Notes: generated by a model not told the origin, from the sequence alone. A stretch of DNA of 64,000 bases from Phycisphaerae bacterium (GCA_017993835.1 JAGOLX010000003.1:62001-126000), one strand, 5' to 3'; shown: positions 33,258 through 42,803, counted from the stretch's first letter. Translations and numbers: made by a program.

Positions 33258-35492
33258 ATGAGACTCCTGGTCGTGTCAAACAGGCTGCCGATTGTAGCCG
33301 TCGAGGAAGGCGGGGAGGTGACGTTCCGAGAAAGCGCGGGAGGCCTCGTCTCGGGCATCAGCGCCTACCTGGATTCCCTGAAGGGTTCCTCATTCGCCGA
33401 GACCGAACATGTATGGGTCGGTTGGCCGGGCATTACGATCGAGGATCCCGCGAGGCAGTCGGCTACGGCGGCCGCCCTCTCGGATTTCGACGCCCACCCC
33501 GTGTTCCTGAGCGAAAGGTCGATGGAGAAGTTCTATCATGGGTTCTGTAACAAGATCCTCTGGCCTCTGTTTCACTACTTCCCCACGTACGCCGACTACG
33601 ACGAGAGCTTTTACGCCCACTACAAGTGCGTCAACCAGATCTTCTGCGAAGCCGTGACCGAGATCATGCGCCCCGACGACGTGATCTGGATCCACGACTA
33701 CCATCTGATGTTGCTGCCCAAGCTGCTGCGAGACAGGAACCCGTCCGCCCAGATCGGGTTCTTCCTGCACATTCCGTTCCCCTCCTTCGAGCTGTTTCGC
33801 CTGCTTCCCATGACCTGGCGATCCGAGATCATCGACGGGCTCCTCGGCGCCGACCTGGTCGGTTTTCACACGCACGACTACGCCCAGTACTTCCTCCGCT
33901 GCGTCCTGCGGCTCCTGGGCCACGAGCACAGCCTGGGCAAGATCCTTCTGCCCAACCGGCTCGTGAAGGTCGATGCCTTCCCGATGGGCATCGATTTTCA
34001 GAAGTTCCGCGCCGCAGCCGCCAAACCACCCGTCCGCACGGAGATCCCCGATCCCCTGGAGTCGCTGAAGCGATTCAAGATCGTCCTGTCCATCGACCGG
34101 CTCGACTACGCCAAGGGCATCCTCAACCGCCTGGAGGGTTACCGCCTGTTTCTGGAGAACTACCCCGAGTGGCGGGAGAAGGTCGTCCTGGTCCTGGTCG
34201 TCGTGCCCTCCCGCGTGGGCGTGGAGTACTACCAACAGACCAAAAGGCAGATCGACGAGCTCGTCGGCAAGATCAACGGGGGGTTCAGCACGGTCGGCTG
34301 GACGCCGGTGCTCTATCAGTACAAGTTCCTGCCCTTCGAGAAGCTCAGCCCGTTGTACGCCGCCAGTCACGTCGCGCTGATCACCCCGCTGCGGGACGGC
34401 ATGAACCTCATCGCCAAGGAGTACATCGCAAGCCGAACCGACAAAAGCGGGGTCCTCATCCTCAGCGAAATGGCGGGCGCCTCCAAGGACCTGGCAGAGG
34501 CCCTCATCATCAATCCCAACAGCGTGGGCGAAATCGCCGCCGCCCTGCGGACAGCCCTCGAGATGCCCCAGGTCGAGCAGATTCGTCGCAATGAGATCAT
34601 GCAACATCGCCTCCGGCGGTACGACGTGGTTCGGTGGGCCCAGGACTTTCTGACCCGTCTGTCCAGCGTCAAGGAGGAGGGGAACCGGTTGCGGTCCCGC
34701 CTGCTGGGCTCTCGCGCCAAGGAGCAACTCGTCCACGACTTCCGCCTGGCCCGCCGCAGAACCCTCTTTCTCGACTACGACGGCACCCTCGTCCCCTTCG
34801 CCCTCGACCCCCAGGCGGCCCGTCCGACGCCGGAACTCCTGGCCCTGCTCCGGGACATCACGGAAGAGCCCTGCAACGAGATCATTCTCATCAGTGGGCG
34901 AGGCAAGAACACGCTCTGGGACTGGTTCGCGGAACTTCAGCTCACGCTGGTCGCGGAACACGGGGTATGGACGAGGAGGCCGGGCCAGGACTGGCAGCTT
35001 GCCAAGCCACTGGACAACGCCTGGAAATCCACGATGCTGCCCGTCCTCCGGAACTATGCAGACAGACTGCCCGGGGCATCCGTGGAGGAGAAGGAATACT
35101 CGATTGTCTGGCACTATCGCGCTGCGGACCCTGAACTGGGCTCCAGTCTCGCCAAGGAGCTTGTGGACGACCTCGTGAGTTTCACGGCCAACATCAATGT
35201 CCAGGTGCTTCAGGGAAGCAAAGTCGTCGAGGTCAAGTGCGCGGGAGTCACCAAAGGCGACGCCGCCGGGTCTTTGCTGTCCGACGCCACCGAGTTCATC
35301 CTGGCCATCGGCGACGACTGGACGGACGAAGATCTGTTCAAGGCCCTTCCGGACACCGCCTACACGATCCGGGTCGGCATCCGCCACTCTCACGCGAGGT
35401 TCAACGCGCGCGACCATACCGAAGTAATGGATCTGCTGAAGGAACTCGCTCGGCAGCAGAGTCCGCAACGCAAGGGCAAAGAGCAGGGCTGA
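33258..35492 (+). CDS. Bifunctional trehalose-6-phosphate synthase/phosphatase
   Basis: 744 residues. Residues 1-460 are a GT20 synthase (UDP/ADP-glucose + glucose-6-phosphate to trehalose-6-phosphate): LLVVSNRLPI, GGLVSGI, IHDYHLMLLP near 147, SIDRLDYAKGI and ALITPLRDGMNLIAKEYIA. Residues 490-740 are an HAD phosphatase: LFLDYDGTLVPF (nucleophile Asp near 503), ILISGRGKNTL, and GDDWTDEDLF near 685. Both active sites look complete, so one polypeptide can make trehalose, a compatible solute. The start at 33258 has AAGGA eight bases upstream; 33240 is possible. It is monocistronic on the plus strand, convergent with the CotH gene. Confidence 0.95.
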   Translation: MRLLVVSNRLPIVAVEEGGEVTFRESAGGLVSGISAYLDSLKGSSFAETEHVWVGWPGITIEDPARQSATAAALSDFDAHPVFLSERSMEKFYHGFCNKILWPLFHYFPTYADYDESFYAHYKCVNQIFCEAVTEIMRPDDVIWIHDYHLMLLPKLLRDRNPSAQIGFFLHIPFPSFELFRLLPMTWRSEIIDGLLGADLVGFHTHDYAQYFLRCVLRLLGHEHSLGKILLPNRLVKVDAFPMGIDFQKFRAAAAKPPVRTEIPDPLESLKRFKIVLSIDRLDYAKGILNRLEGYRLFLENYPEWREKVVLVLVVVPSRVGVEYYQQTKRQIDELVGKINGGFSTVGWTPVLYQYKFLPFEKLSPLYAASHVALITPLRDGMNLIAKEYIASRTDKSGVLILSEMAGASKDLAEALIINPNSVGEIAAALRTALEMPQVEQIRRNEIMQHRLRRYDVVRWAQDFLTRLSSVKEEGNRLRSRLLGSRAKEQLVHDFRLARRRTLFLDYDGTLVPFALDPQAARPTPELLALLRDITEEPCNEIILISGRGKNTLWDWFAELQLTLVAEHGVWTRRPGQDWQLAKPLDNAWKSTMLPVLRNYADRLPGASVEEKEYSIVWHYRAADPELGSSLAKELVDDLVSFTANINVQVLQGSKVVEVKCAGVTKGDAAGSLLSDATEFILAIGDDWTDEDLFKALPDTAYTIRVGIRHSHARFNARDHTEVMDLLKELARQQSPQRKGKEQG

Positions 35493-36132
35493 GAGGACGA
35501 GGGTCGCTGAGGCCAGAAACGACGCCGGCGGCGAAATCCTCAGGTGGAGATCTCACGCCGGGGAGTGTCGTAGTGCAGACGCAAAGGCATGTCGTTGCGA
35601 GTCGGGAAGCCGCTTCGCGGCGGGTAGGTGGAAGAGAATGGGTGCATCGGCCAGTGCATGGCCATGTGGCACCCCCGCCCTCGGGGGTGATCCCAGCGAT
35701 CCCAGTGATCCCAGCCGGGGGCGGCTGGGCTACATTCCTGCCGGCTGAGGGAACTCCGAACCAAGCGGACGAGGTCCCCCAAAGCGGTGGTACACGCTAC
35801 CGAGCCCATCTGTCGAAACTCATTGGGCGAGCCGGCGGATGACGCCGACGACCTTTGCTGAATCGACGAAGGCAAGGACCATCCGCGATTGTGGTGGGAG
35901 ACCCCAGAAGAACAACGCCGCGGCTATGAACATCTGAATGGCGAATCTTGAACCTCCTGGACGAGACGAGGCATCAGGCGCCCGCCCAGGGAGAGGTTGT
36001 CGTGCCTCATGGGCTTCGATTCTCCCTCTGTACGGACGGTTGCCACTGCCCCCTGATCCTTGACAACCAACTCGTGATCCCGAGTCTCCCCGTCGGGGGG
36101 AGCGTACTTGATACCCTGGATTGAGTTTGCTT
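35493..36132. other. 640-base convergent intergenic region rich in palindromes
   Basis: It lies between the ends of the trehalose gene and the CotH gene. It contains CACCCCCG/CGGGGGTG (35670-35689), three tandem copies of a gatccca(g) word (about 35690-35713), and CAGCCG/CGGCTG (35712-35727). A 37-codon minus-strand frame (35820-35933, MFIAAALFFWGLPPQSRMVL) has a hydrophobic start but no ribosome binding site. I see no gene I would defend; the region looks like accumulated repeats and decayed sequence. Confidence 0.45.
35670..35727. repeat. GC-rich double palindrome
   Basis: Two perfect hairpins, CACCCCCG-CCCT-CGGGGGTG and CAGCCG-GGGG-CGGCTG, flank a tandem gatcccag tract. The design (two adjacent GC hairpins) resembles the repeats at 18762 and 42730, but the sequence differs. 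Confidence 0.5.
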
Positions 36133-39100
36133 TCAGCGGATGCCCGGAGGCCTGGCGCTCCCGGGCGACGGTGCCAGGGCACGCCAGTTGAGCGGGTCGT
36201 CCCCATACAGTTCAGGGACCATCCGCGTCAGCGAGAGGCCTTGGCCGTCCGCCTGGACTGGCCAGAGATCCACGCCCGCAAGGAAATCCTCAGGGTGTGA
36301 GCCGTCGCTGTAGCGAATGCGATCCACCGGGATCCAGGTCCGAACCCCATCGCTGTCGGGTTCGCCCGGCCGGCTCAGTTGGATCGTTTCGCCGGCATTG
36401 CTCAGTTTGCCCATCCCCCAGGAGAGAATCTGCACGTCGGCCAAGGACGAGAACTGGCTCTTGAATATCTGCAGGTCCTTCACCAGCAACAGGTACTCCC
36501 CCGGCGCCAGCGTGACCGGCACATCGGCGGGGAACAGCAGGTCGATGGCCGGGTTTTCGGGGTCATCGGTGAACCGCCACGGCGCGCCCCGGCTCGGATC
36601 GTACAGCGCGACGTTGGCGTCGCTGACGTTGAGCAGCTCGACGAATTCGACATCGCTGGAACCGCTCGAATGGTACAGGATTTCGCTGATGACGACCGGG
36701 CCCACCGACGGATCGGCGTTCGCCTGGCCGGGGGTGGGCTCCGTCAGCGGGACGAGACTGGCGACGGTCGCATCGGTCGCATACCGTCCGAAGGTAACTC
36801 CCGGCTCAGACGCACCGAACCGGGCGCGATCCTCATAGCCGGTGATCCCCGAGGAATCGCCGGAGTGCAAGTGGACCGTTTCGCCGCCGGCGCTGAGCCC
36901 GAAGGACTTGCGACAGCCGGGATCGTTGGGATTGCCGAAGTGATCGTCCTCGTCGAGCAGGAGGAAGCCCTGCGCCGGCAAGACCGTCCCGTCGGCGATG
37001 CGATACCGGGTCGGTTCGTCCCCGTCGTCGCTGAGGAACCAGCCGCCGATATCCACAGGCTCATCTGTCGTATTGTGCAGCTCGATCCAGTCCGGACCGA
37101 CGCCGGAGGAGTTCGCCAGCAGTTCATTGATGACGATCGTGCCTGGAGCGGGCACGTCGGCGCTGTCGTCCCGGCCGGGCGAACCGCCCGGCGCCGCACT
37201 GAGCCGCCAAGCGCCCGCGTTGCCCCACAGGTCGGGGGCCATTCCCGCCGGGTCGATCATCGTCAGCGAGAATCCCCGACCGTCGGCCAGGTCGAACCAG
37301 TCGTCGCCGTACTTGAAGCTGTGGATGACCACGCCGAGGGCGTCGCACAGCTCGATCCGTTCGCCCGCGTCGGCAAGAGATCCCATGTATTGGCCTGCGA
37401 TGGGCAGGCCAGAGCCATAGCGGGCCTCGAACGCCTCGCGGTCCTTCACGACCAAGCAGAAGGCCCCAGGCGGCAACTCCACATCGGAGAAGGTGAAGTG
37501 GATGCCCTTGGTGAACTGCGCCAAGTTCAGGTTGACCGTCTGGCCGCCGACGTTCGTCAGCTCGACGTATTCGCAGTTGGGGTCGTCCGAATCACAGGGG
37601 TGGAACAGGATCTCGCTGATTCGGAGGCTCTCTCGCACCGGCCCGACCGCGAACACCGCGTCGGCCAGGGCGCTCCACGTCGCGCCGTTCTTGGCGCGGG
37701 CCTTGATCCGAGTGCTCTGGGTCAACGCCAGCGGCGTCGAATACTCATGCTCCCCGACGGTGTCTTCCACGATCGCGGCCTGACCGACAGCGAGGGTGGC
37801 TCCAATCAGGAAATCGGAGCTCCCGATTCCCGCGTTCAGGCCGTGGATGGCCAGGACGTTGTCGCCCTGGCGGAGCTTGCCGAGGTGTGCAGACACGTCG
37901 ATGGCCTCGAAAACCTCCGAGGCCGTGTCGTCGTGGCCCGCGCTCGCGATGGAGTTCCACGCAGGTTCCCCCTCGAAGTTGCGCCGCGCTACTTCCGCGC
38001 CGTTCAGATAGGCGACGAATCCGTCGTCGTACTGCATCCTCAGGGTCAGGGTCTGGAAATCGCTCGAACTGCCGCTGAACTGGAAAGGAATGCGGATGTA
38101 GCAGGAGCCGTTGATGTTGTACATCAGGTTGCCGACGTCCAGGCTGATAGAGTCCTCGTAGCCGGAGCCCTGCTCGTAGCCGACGCCGCCGGGAGCGCCC
38201 GAACACAGCAGCCAATGGGAGTCCTTCGCACGCAAGGATTGCCAATTCCCCTCGCTCGCGTCGATCGGGATCAGGACCCGCTTGGGCGCATCGGCAGCCA
38301 CCAGGGTGGTCGAGAGGGACGTCTGCGAATACGTCGAGATCGAGGGGACCGGGTCGTTTCCATCGAGCGTGTAGTAGACAGGCAACCCAGCGACCGGTGA
38401 CACGATCTCGACCGACTCGCCGGCGTCGAGGTACGCGCCATACTTCGACACGCCGCCGACCGCGAAGCTCGGACCCGCGAACGTGTACACGCCCTCGCTG
38501 GCGCACATACTCAGGAAGACGCCATGACGGCTGGGCGCCCAGGTGTCGACGATGGCTGTGCTCAGGCTGGGGATGACCCCGTCGAGCTCTTCCCGCATCT
38601 GGGAGAACCGCCAGGCGACATTGTCCTGGGTCAACGCGCCGCCGTTGAAGAAGTGCTTGTAGAGGCGATCGGCGAACAAGAGTCGAAAACTCGCGTTTGC
38701 CCTGAGCGCCCGGTAGAGGGATGCGTTGGCGTTGCTCTGACCGTTCAATTCGCCAAATCGGCTGTCGTACACCTGGCCGGACTCGAAGGTGCCTTCCGCG
38801 TCCCACACGAAGAACTTCCACTTGCCCGTCGCGGACCGCTCGCAGGCGGCCGACCAGTTGTTTTGCGGCCAGTCCCAGTCGTTGGGCCACAAACGCGCGA
38901 TCAGGTAGTCGATGAAGCAGACGACGTCGAGCTTCTCGCACATCCCGGCGTAGGCCGCCGGATCGGCCAGGTTGTTGTTCTGGGCATAGCGGAGCATGGC
39001 GTTCCAGGATTCCGTATCGCCGTCCCGGATGCCGTTCATGGTCATCACGTCCCAGGATTCGTCGCTGTCGAACCACTCCTGACACGATTCCTCCGTCACC

Positions 39101-40611
39101 TGCTCGGTGGGGTTGTAGTAGCCCTTGTGCTCGCCGTTGATGAACAGGCTGGCGAAGGCGCCCATACAGGCGACCTGGCCCATGTCCCGGTGGAGCCGAC
39201 GGACCAGCTCGTCCCTGATGAAGGGGTTGAAGGGATCGTTGTGGCCCGCACGGAGGATAACCGTTGCGAACTGCTCGGCCTCGGAGAGCGGAAACAGCGG
39301 GTGTTCCAGACGTCGCTGGCCGTACTCGCTCCGGAAGTACAGTCGCAGACCGATCTTGCCTCGGTAGTCGCCCCAGTAGCCGCTCTGGCGGATGTACCGA
39401 GGGCGCGTGTAGTCGCTGCCGTGGACCCGCAGGCCGCAATCGACCTGGAAGGCGTCGTCCTCGCCTGCCACGAACCACTCGACCGAGACGGGACGTTCCA
39501 ACTCCCGGTTCAGCATGTTGTTGTAAGTGCCCGCGCCGCTGGAGGTCCACACGCCGTCGGAGGTGCGTGTGCCGCCAACGATGGCCATCACGCCGTCAGG
39601 CTCGTAGAAGGTCTTCTTCGAATCGCCGACGAGGGAGACAATCGGCAGCGACTTCACCGAATCGCGGATGTCAAAGAGATACGTCTGGGTGTAGATCTTC
39701 GTGGACTTCCAGCCGGCCTTGCGGGCCATTGCCCGCACGCAGGTCGTACTGACGACACGGATCGGCCCGGTGTAAACGATTCCCGGCGGGACCCGGTAGG
39801 ACGTGGATTCATCGTCCGGTGCGGCGCCACCCAGCGTGTAGACGATTTCGGCGTCCGGAGTGGTTGTGGTGATCGTCAGATAGAAGCCTGGCTCGCGGCC
39901 GTCTCGCGTCACAGCGGCGGAGTAGAACCCCCGCTCCTGGCTAAACCTCAGCGGCGCGACCTGGCCGAGGTAGCCTTCGTTGTTGGCGGCGCCGGGCGTC
40001 GGCTCGCCGAAGAACCGCAGGGTGTCCCCGCCGTCGGGATAGCGGCCATAGGAGACGTCCGGCGTCTGCTCGTCGAAGACCAGGCTGTCGATCCGCGTCA
40101 CGCCGTCGGCGTCGAACAGATGGATCTTGTCGCCGCTGGCGTCCAGGCGAAACCCGGCGTGGAACCCCGAGGCCGGCAGGTCGCTCGTCCGCGTGCCCGA
40201 CTGCTCGACCGGCACGAAGTCACCCGTGTCCCCGTCCATCCAGATGACCAGGTATCGGCCGGCGCCCAGGGGGGTGGACTTTCCATAGGCCGCCGGGATT
40301 TGCCACTTGGTCGGCTCGTCCTTGTCGTCGGTCAGGTACATCCCCGACAGGTTGACGGAGACGTCGCCGGCATTGTACAGCTCGATCCAGTCGTCGTACT
40401 CGCCCTGCGGATCCGCATACGATTCCACATTGGAGGCCATCACCTCGTTGATCACCACCTGGGCCCGCGCCAGACCCGACCCCAGGAGCACGATACCAGC
40501 GATGAGGGACAGAATGGAGTGTTTCTCGCGATGTTCTCGGACTAGGCTGCGACTTGCCACTCGATGCTCCACATACGCACATTCACCACGTTCTCCTCCC
40601 CTCTTCTCCAT
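36133..40611 (-). CDS. Large secreted protein with lamin-tail domains and CotH kinase domain
   Basis: 1492 residues. A signal segment (HSILSLIAGIVLLGSGLARA, about 33-52) precedes LTD 1 (VVINEVMASNVESYADPQ). Then come a chitobiase-like module, a CotH kinase-like domain (about 330-700: LPIVSLVGDSKKTFYEPDG, CGLRVHGSDYTRP, FASLFINGEHKGYYNPTEQV, NDWDWPQNNW, FFVWDAEGTFES), another sugar-hydrolase-like module (PVYYTLDGNDPVP), and three more LTDs (LRISEILFHPCD, IVINELLANSSGVGPDWIEL, VVISEILYHSSGSSDVEF). In spore coats CotH phosphorylates proteins; in planctomycetes such proteins are exported and their substrate is unknown. The ATG at 40611 lacks a clear ribosome binding site and lies directly after a TATACT at 40619-40624, so the true start may be a little downstream. 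Confidence 0.85.
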   Translation of the reverse strand: MEKRGGERGECAYVEHRVASRSLVREHREKHSILSLIAGIVLLGSGLARAQVVINEVMASNVESYADPQGEYDDWIELYNAGDVSVNLSGMYLTDDKDEPTKWQIPAAYGKSTPLGAGRYLVIWMDGDTGDFVPVEQSGTRTSDLPASGFHAGFRLDASGDKIHLFDADGVTRIDSLVFDEQTPDVSYGRYPDGGDTLRFFGEPTPGAANNEGYLGQVAPLRFSQERGFYSAAVTRDGREPGFYLTITTTTPDAEIVYTLGGAAPDDESTSYRVPPGIVYTGPIRVVSTTCVRAMARKAGWKSTKIYTQTYLFDIRDSVKSLPIVSLVGDSKKTFYEPDGVMAIVGGTRTSDGVWTSSGAGTYNNMLNRELERPVSVEWFVAGEDDAFQVDCGLRVHGSDYTRPRYIRQSGYWGDYRGKIGLRLYFRSEYGQRRLEHPLFPLSEAEQFATVILRAGHNDPFNPFIRDELVRRLHRDMGQVACMGAFASLFINGEHKGYYNPTEQVTEESCQEWFDSDESWDVMTMNGIRDGDTESWNAMLRYAQNNNLADPAAYAGMCEKLDVVCFIDYLIARLWPNDWDWPQNNWSAACERSATGKWKFFVWDAEGTFESGQVYDSRFGELNGQSNANASLYRALRANASFRLLFADRLYKHFFNGGALTQDNVAWRFSQMREELDGVIPSLSTAIVDTWAPSRHGVFLSMCASEGVYTFAGPSFAVGGVSKYGAYLDAGESVEIVSPVAGLPVYYTLDGNDPVPSISTYSQTSLSTTLVAADAPKRVLIPIDASEGNWQSLRAKDSHWLLCSGAPGGVGYEQGSGYEDSISLDVGNLMYNINGSCYIRIPFQFSGSSSDFQTLTLRMQYDDGFVAYLNGAEVARRNFEGEPAWNSIASAGHDDTASEVFEAIDVSAHLGKLRQGDNVLAIHGLNAGIGSSDFLIGATLAVGQAAIVEDTVGEHEYSTPLALTQSTRIKARAKNGATWSALADAVFAVGPVRESLRISEILFHPCDSDDPNCEYVELTNVGGQTVNLNLAQFTKGIHFTFSDVELPPGAFCLVVKDREAFEARYGSGLPIAGQYMGSLADAGERIELCDALGVVIHSFKYGDDWFDLADGRGFSLTMIDPAGMAPDLWGNAGAWRLSAAPGGSPGRDDSADVPAPGTIVINELLANSSGVGPDWIELHNTTDEPVDIGGWFLSDDGDEPTRYRIADGTVLPAQGFLLLDEDDHFGNPNDPGCRKSFGLSAGGETVHLHSGDSSGITGYEDRARFGASEPGVTFGRYATDATVASLVPLTEPTPGQANADPSVGPVVISEILYHSSGSSDVEFVELLNVSDANVALYDPSRGAPWRFTDDPENPAIDLLFPADVPVTLAPGEYLLLVKDLQIFKSQFSSLADVQILSWGMGKLSNAGETIQLSRPGEPDSDGVRTWIPVDRIRYSDGSHPEDFLAGVDLWPVQADGQGLSLTRMVPELYGDDPLNWRALAPSPGSARPPGIR

Positions 40612-40685
40612 CTTCCGTAGTATAGCAAATCCCGGCCGGCGAATCGAACGAATTCCCCTCGCGGATCGTCGCAACGGCCTTTGGG

Positions 40686-40720
40686 GATTTACTATTTGCG
40701 ACTTGCGATTTACGATTGGG
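40686..40720. repeat. AT-rich quasi-repeat (copy 2)
   Basis: Words tttactatttgcgac, ttgcgatttacgatt in close succession. The same vocabulary recurs about 120 bases on and at the other copies in this window. Confidence 0.45.
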
Positions 40721-40836
40721 TCGCGTGCCGCGGTTGTCATCCTGAACGCAGCACAACAGAGTGAAGAACATGGCCGACGACCGAGAGAAACCTCGGGGCT
40801 GGTGCCCAGGTCCTTCGCCCACGGCCCAAGATGACC

Positions 40837-40867
40837 GAATCATAAATCGTAAATCATAAATCGAAAG
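40837..40867. repeat. AT-rich quasi-repeat (copy 3)
   Basis: The words cataaatcgtaaatcataaatcg form three near-identical units directly upstream of the MazG-like gene. Confidence 0.5.
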
Positions 40868-40883
40868 TGCCGAGGGGGTTCCC

Positions 40884-41225
40884 GTGCAAGAGCTGATCCG
40901 ACGAATCCGGGACTTCAACCACGAACGGGACTGGGAACAGTACCACTCGCCCAAGAACCTCGCGATGTGCCTGGCCGCAGAGGTGGGCGAGTTGCTCGAG
41001 CAGTTCCAGTGGCTCTCGGAGCAGCAGAGCCGGGACCTGCCCCCGGCCAAGCGGGCCGCGGTGGACGAGGAGATCGGCGACGTGACCATCTGCCTGCTGA
41101 ACCTGGCGGACAAGCTGGGCATCGACATCGTCGAGGCCGCCGGCCGCAAGCTCGAAAAGAACAAGGTCAAGTACCCCGTCCACAAGGCCAAAGGCCGCGC
41201 GGACAAATACACCGAATTGGGCTGA
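40884..41225 (+). CDS. MazG-like nucleotide pyrophosphohydrolase
   Basis: 113 residues of the all-alpha NTP pyrophosphatase superfamily (RS21-C6/MazG-like), which hydrolyses non-canonical or excess dNTPs to monophosphates. The metal-binding motif is split as AAEVGELLEQF (E-x2-E) and VDEEIGDVTICLLNLADKLG (E-x3-D); ENNKVKYPVHKAKGRADKY-like basic residues at the end match the family. The start codon is GTG at 40884 with GAGGGGG upstream. It stands alone and is convergent with the M48 peptidase gene. Confidence 0.92.
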   Translation: MQELIRRIRDFNHERDWEQYHSPKNLAMCLAAEVGELLEQFQWLSEQQSRDLPPAKRAAVDEEIGDVTICLLNLADKLGIDIVEAAGRKLEKNKVKYPVHKAKGRADKYTELG

Positions 41226-41334
41226 CCGCGCAGTCGGAACCCACACGTTGGAAGAGAACAACCGTTTGAAGCGGCTCTTGTCACTTGGTCGGCTTACACT
41301 TGAGTCGGTCAAACCGTTCGGTGGGGCCGAGTTG

Positions 41335-42078
41335 TCAAGGCGACGCAGGACGGGTCGCGAGGTAGGCGCGGATCGCCTGGATGCGGACTTCCGCGGTCGG
41401 GTGGGTGGAGAGATACTCGCCCAGGGTCAGCGGGTCGGGGGATTGATGCAGTTGGCCCAGGCGAGTCAGCAGGCGGATCGCGCCCTGCGGATCGTAGCCT
41501 GCGGCTGTGGCCACACGGACACCCAGTTTGTCGGCGTCCAGCTCGTTGTCCCGCGAGTAGGCGGTTTCGAGGAAGCGGACGCCCACGTTCCGCAGCCAGA
41601 CGCCGAGGGGACTGCGAATCGGGGCGCGGGCGGCAGCGGCCACCGCCGAATTCGTCATGATCCGGTCGATGGCGTGCCCTTTGAGGACGTGGCCCATCTC
41701 GTGGCCCAGAATGAAGGCGACCTCGTGCTCGTTCCAGCCGCACAGGTCGAGGAGGGGACGACCGATAAACACGAATCCGCCAGGCAGAGCGAAGGCGTTC
41801 GGCTCGCCGCACAGGAAGGCGTCGAACTGGAACGTGCGGAGCTTGTTGGCCACGTGGGCGACCAGACGCGGACCGATCTCGTCCAGAAGCGTTTTCGTCT
41901 TCGGGTCCGCATCGATCTGGAGCTGCCCTCGCGCCTCGTGGGCCAGGTCCAGCCCAACGCCGTGCTCCAATTGGATCGTCTCGGCCTCGGTCCCCGTCGC
42001 GGAGGTCCACAGCCACCGCGCCTTGCGGAGCTTCGGACCCATCTTGCGCCCCAGATGATAGAATAGACTCTCGGACAT
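41335..42078 (-). CDS. M48 family metallopeptidase
   Basis: 247 residues. The zinc motif HEMGH (126-130) and the third ligand in ELDAD (179-183) are intact, as are NAFALPGGFVFIG and the C-terminal STHPTAEVRI. It has no signal peptide or membrane helix, so unlike HtpX or BepA it seems to be a soluble cytoplasmic member. I see no ribosome binding site before the ATG at 42078. It lies between a MazG-like gene and a MauE-like gene, with no clear functional link. Confidence 0.9.
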   Translation of the reverse strand: MSESLFYHLGRKMGPKLRKARWLWTSATGTEAETIQLEHGVGLDLAHEARGQLQIDADPKTKTLLDEIGPRLVAHVANKLRTFQFDAFLCGEPNAFALPGGFVFIGRPLLDLCGWNEHEVAFILGHEMGHVLKGHAIDRIMTNSAVAAAARAPIRSPLGVWLRNVGVRFLETAYSRDNELDADKLGVRVATAAGYDPQGAIRLLTRLGQLHQSPDPLTLGEYLSTHPTAEVRIQAIRAYLATRPASP

Positions 42079-42218
42079 ACGCGTTAAAAGAACCCGGCCC
42101 CCTGGGCGCGCGAGGCATCTGCCGTTGACAATTCCTTTCCATTCGGCTCACGGATTGAATCCGGGCGACGGTCACACCCCAAGCCGGACCCCCATAGTAT
42201 GCCGCAAACACGAGAGAG

Positions 42219-42803
42219 TCAATCACCGCGAGTCGGTCTCGATCCAGGACTCAGGGTCGCTGGCTCGCTCGCGAGGAATTGCCGGGGTTGCAGAAGGATA
42301 AGCCCGGCGTAGGCTGCCGCACTGACAGCCAATATCACGATTGCCCGAATCAGGGTCAGGTAGCTGATCTTGCCTGCCGCCGAACTGCTGAAGCAGCCGC
42401 AACTGATGTCCAGATGCCGCCACAACGCCCAGGCCAGCACGAACGTGAACATCGCACCCATGCCCATACTGGCCAGCAATGCCCCACCCACGAACACCCC
42501 GCCGACCAAGCAGACGCCCGCAAACAACTCCACCCACGGCAGCACCATCGCCACCAACACGCCCATCTGCGGCCCGACAAGCTCATACCCGTAGACGCTG
42601 CCGAGGAACGCATACGGCTGGCGAATCTTCGGTACGCTGCTCGCGATGAACATGAACCCAAGCCCCAGCCGGACCACGAGCACAAACGCAGACAGCGTCG
42701 CGTCCCTGTTCGGCAAGAGTCGCCTCATCGTAGCATGGGCATCTTGCCCATGAATCACGGGCGGGACGCCCGTGCTACTTTTCAGCAATCGCCTCAGCCT
42801 CAT
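42219..42803 (-). CDS. MauE/DoxX-like membrane protein with in-frame palindromic repeat
   Basis: 194 residues with four membrane helices (about 39-58, 78-96, 104-124, 144-163). The motif DISCGCFSS after helix 3 matches the CxC motif of MauE-type proteins, which are thought to support disulphide or quinone redox steps in the envelope. The start at 42803 has AGGAGG six bases upstream and overlaps the stop of the previous gene (ATGA), so the two are translationally coupled. Residues 9-25 (SSTGVPPVIHGQDAHAT) are encoded by the palindromic repeat at 42730-42778; the protein without it would start MRLRRLLK and continue MRRLLPNRD, which look like two versions of the same start. Confidence 0.8.
   Translation of the reverse strand: MRLRRLLKSSTGVPPVIHGQDAHATMRRLLPNRDATLSAFVLVVRLGLGFMFIASSVPKIRQPYAFLGSVYGYELVGPQMGVLVAMVLPWVELFAGVCLVGGVFVGGALLASMGMGAMFTFVLAWALWRHLDISCGCFSSSAAGKISYLTLIRAIVILAVSAAAYAGLILLQPRQFLASEPATLSPGSRPTRGD
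42730..42778. repeat. Double-hairpin palindromic repeat (copy B), in frame inside a gene
   Basis: Arms GTAGCATGGGC (42730-42740) and GCCCGTGCTAC (42768-42778) enclose hairpins CATGGGC-ATCTT-GCCCATG and CACGGGC-GGGAC-GCCCGTG. It is the same family as copy A at 18762-18817, with changed loops and a shorter spacer (AAT instead of AATCCGGGAT). Confidence 0.8.

Noticed and set aside
33390-35468. 692-codon minus-strand open frame opposite the trehalose gene
   Set aside because: The plus-strand protein has complete GT20 and HAD motifs; the antisense product has none.
36379-40545. Two plus-strand open frames of 673 codons each opposite the CotH gene
   Set aside because: They are shadows of one continuous minus-strand gene with recognisable domains throughout.
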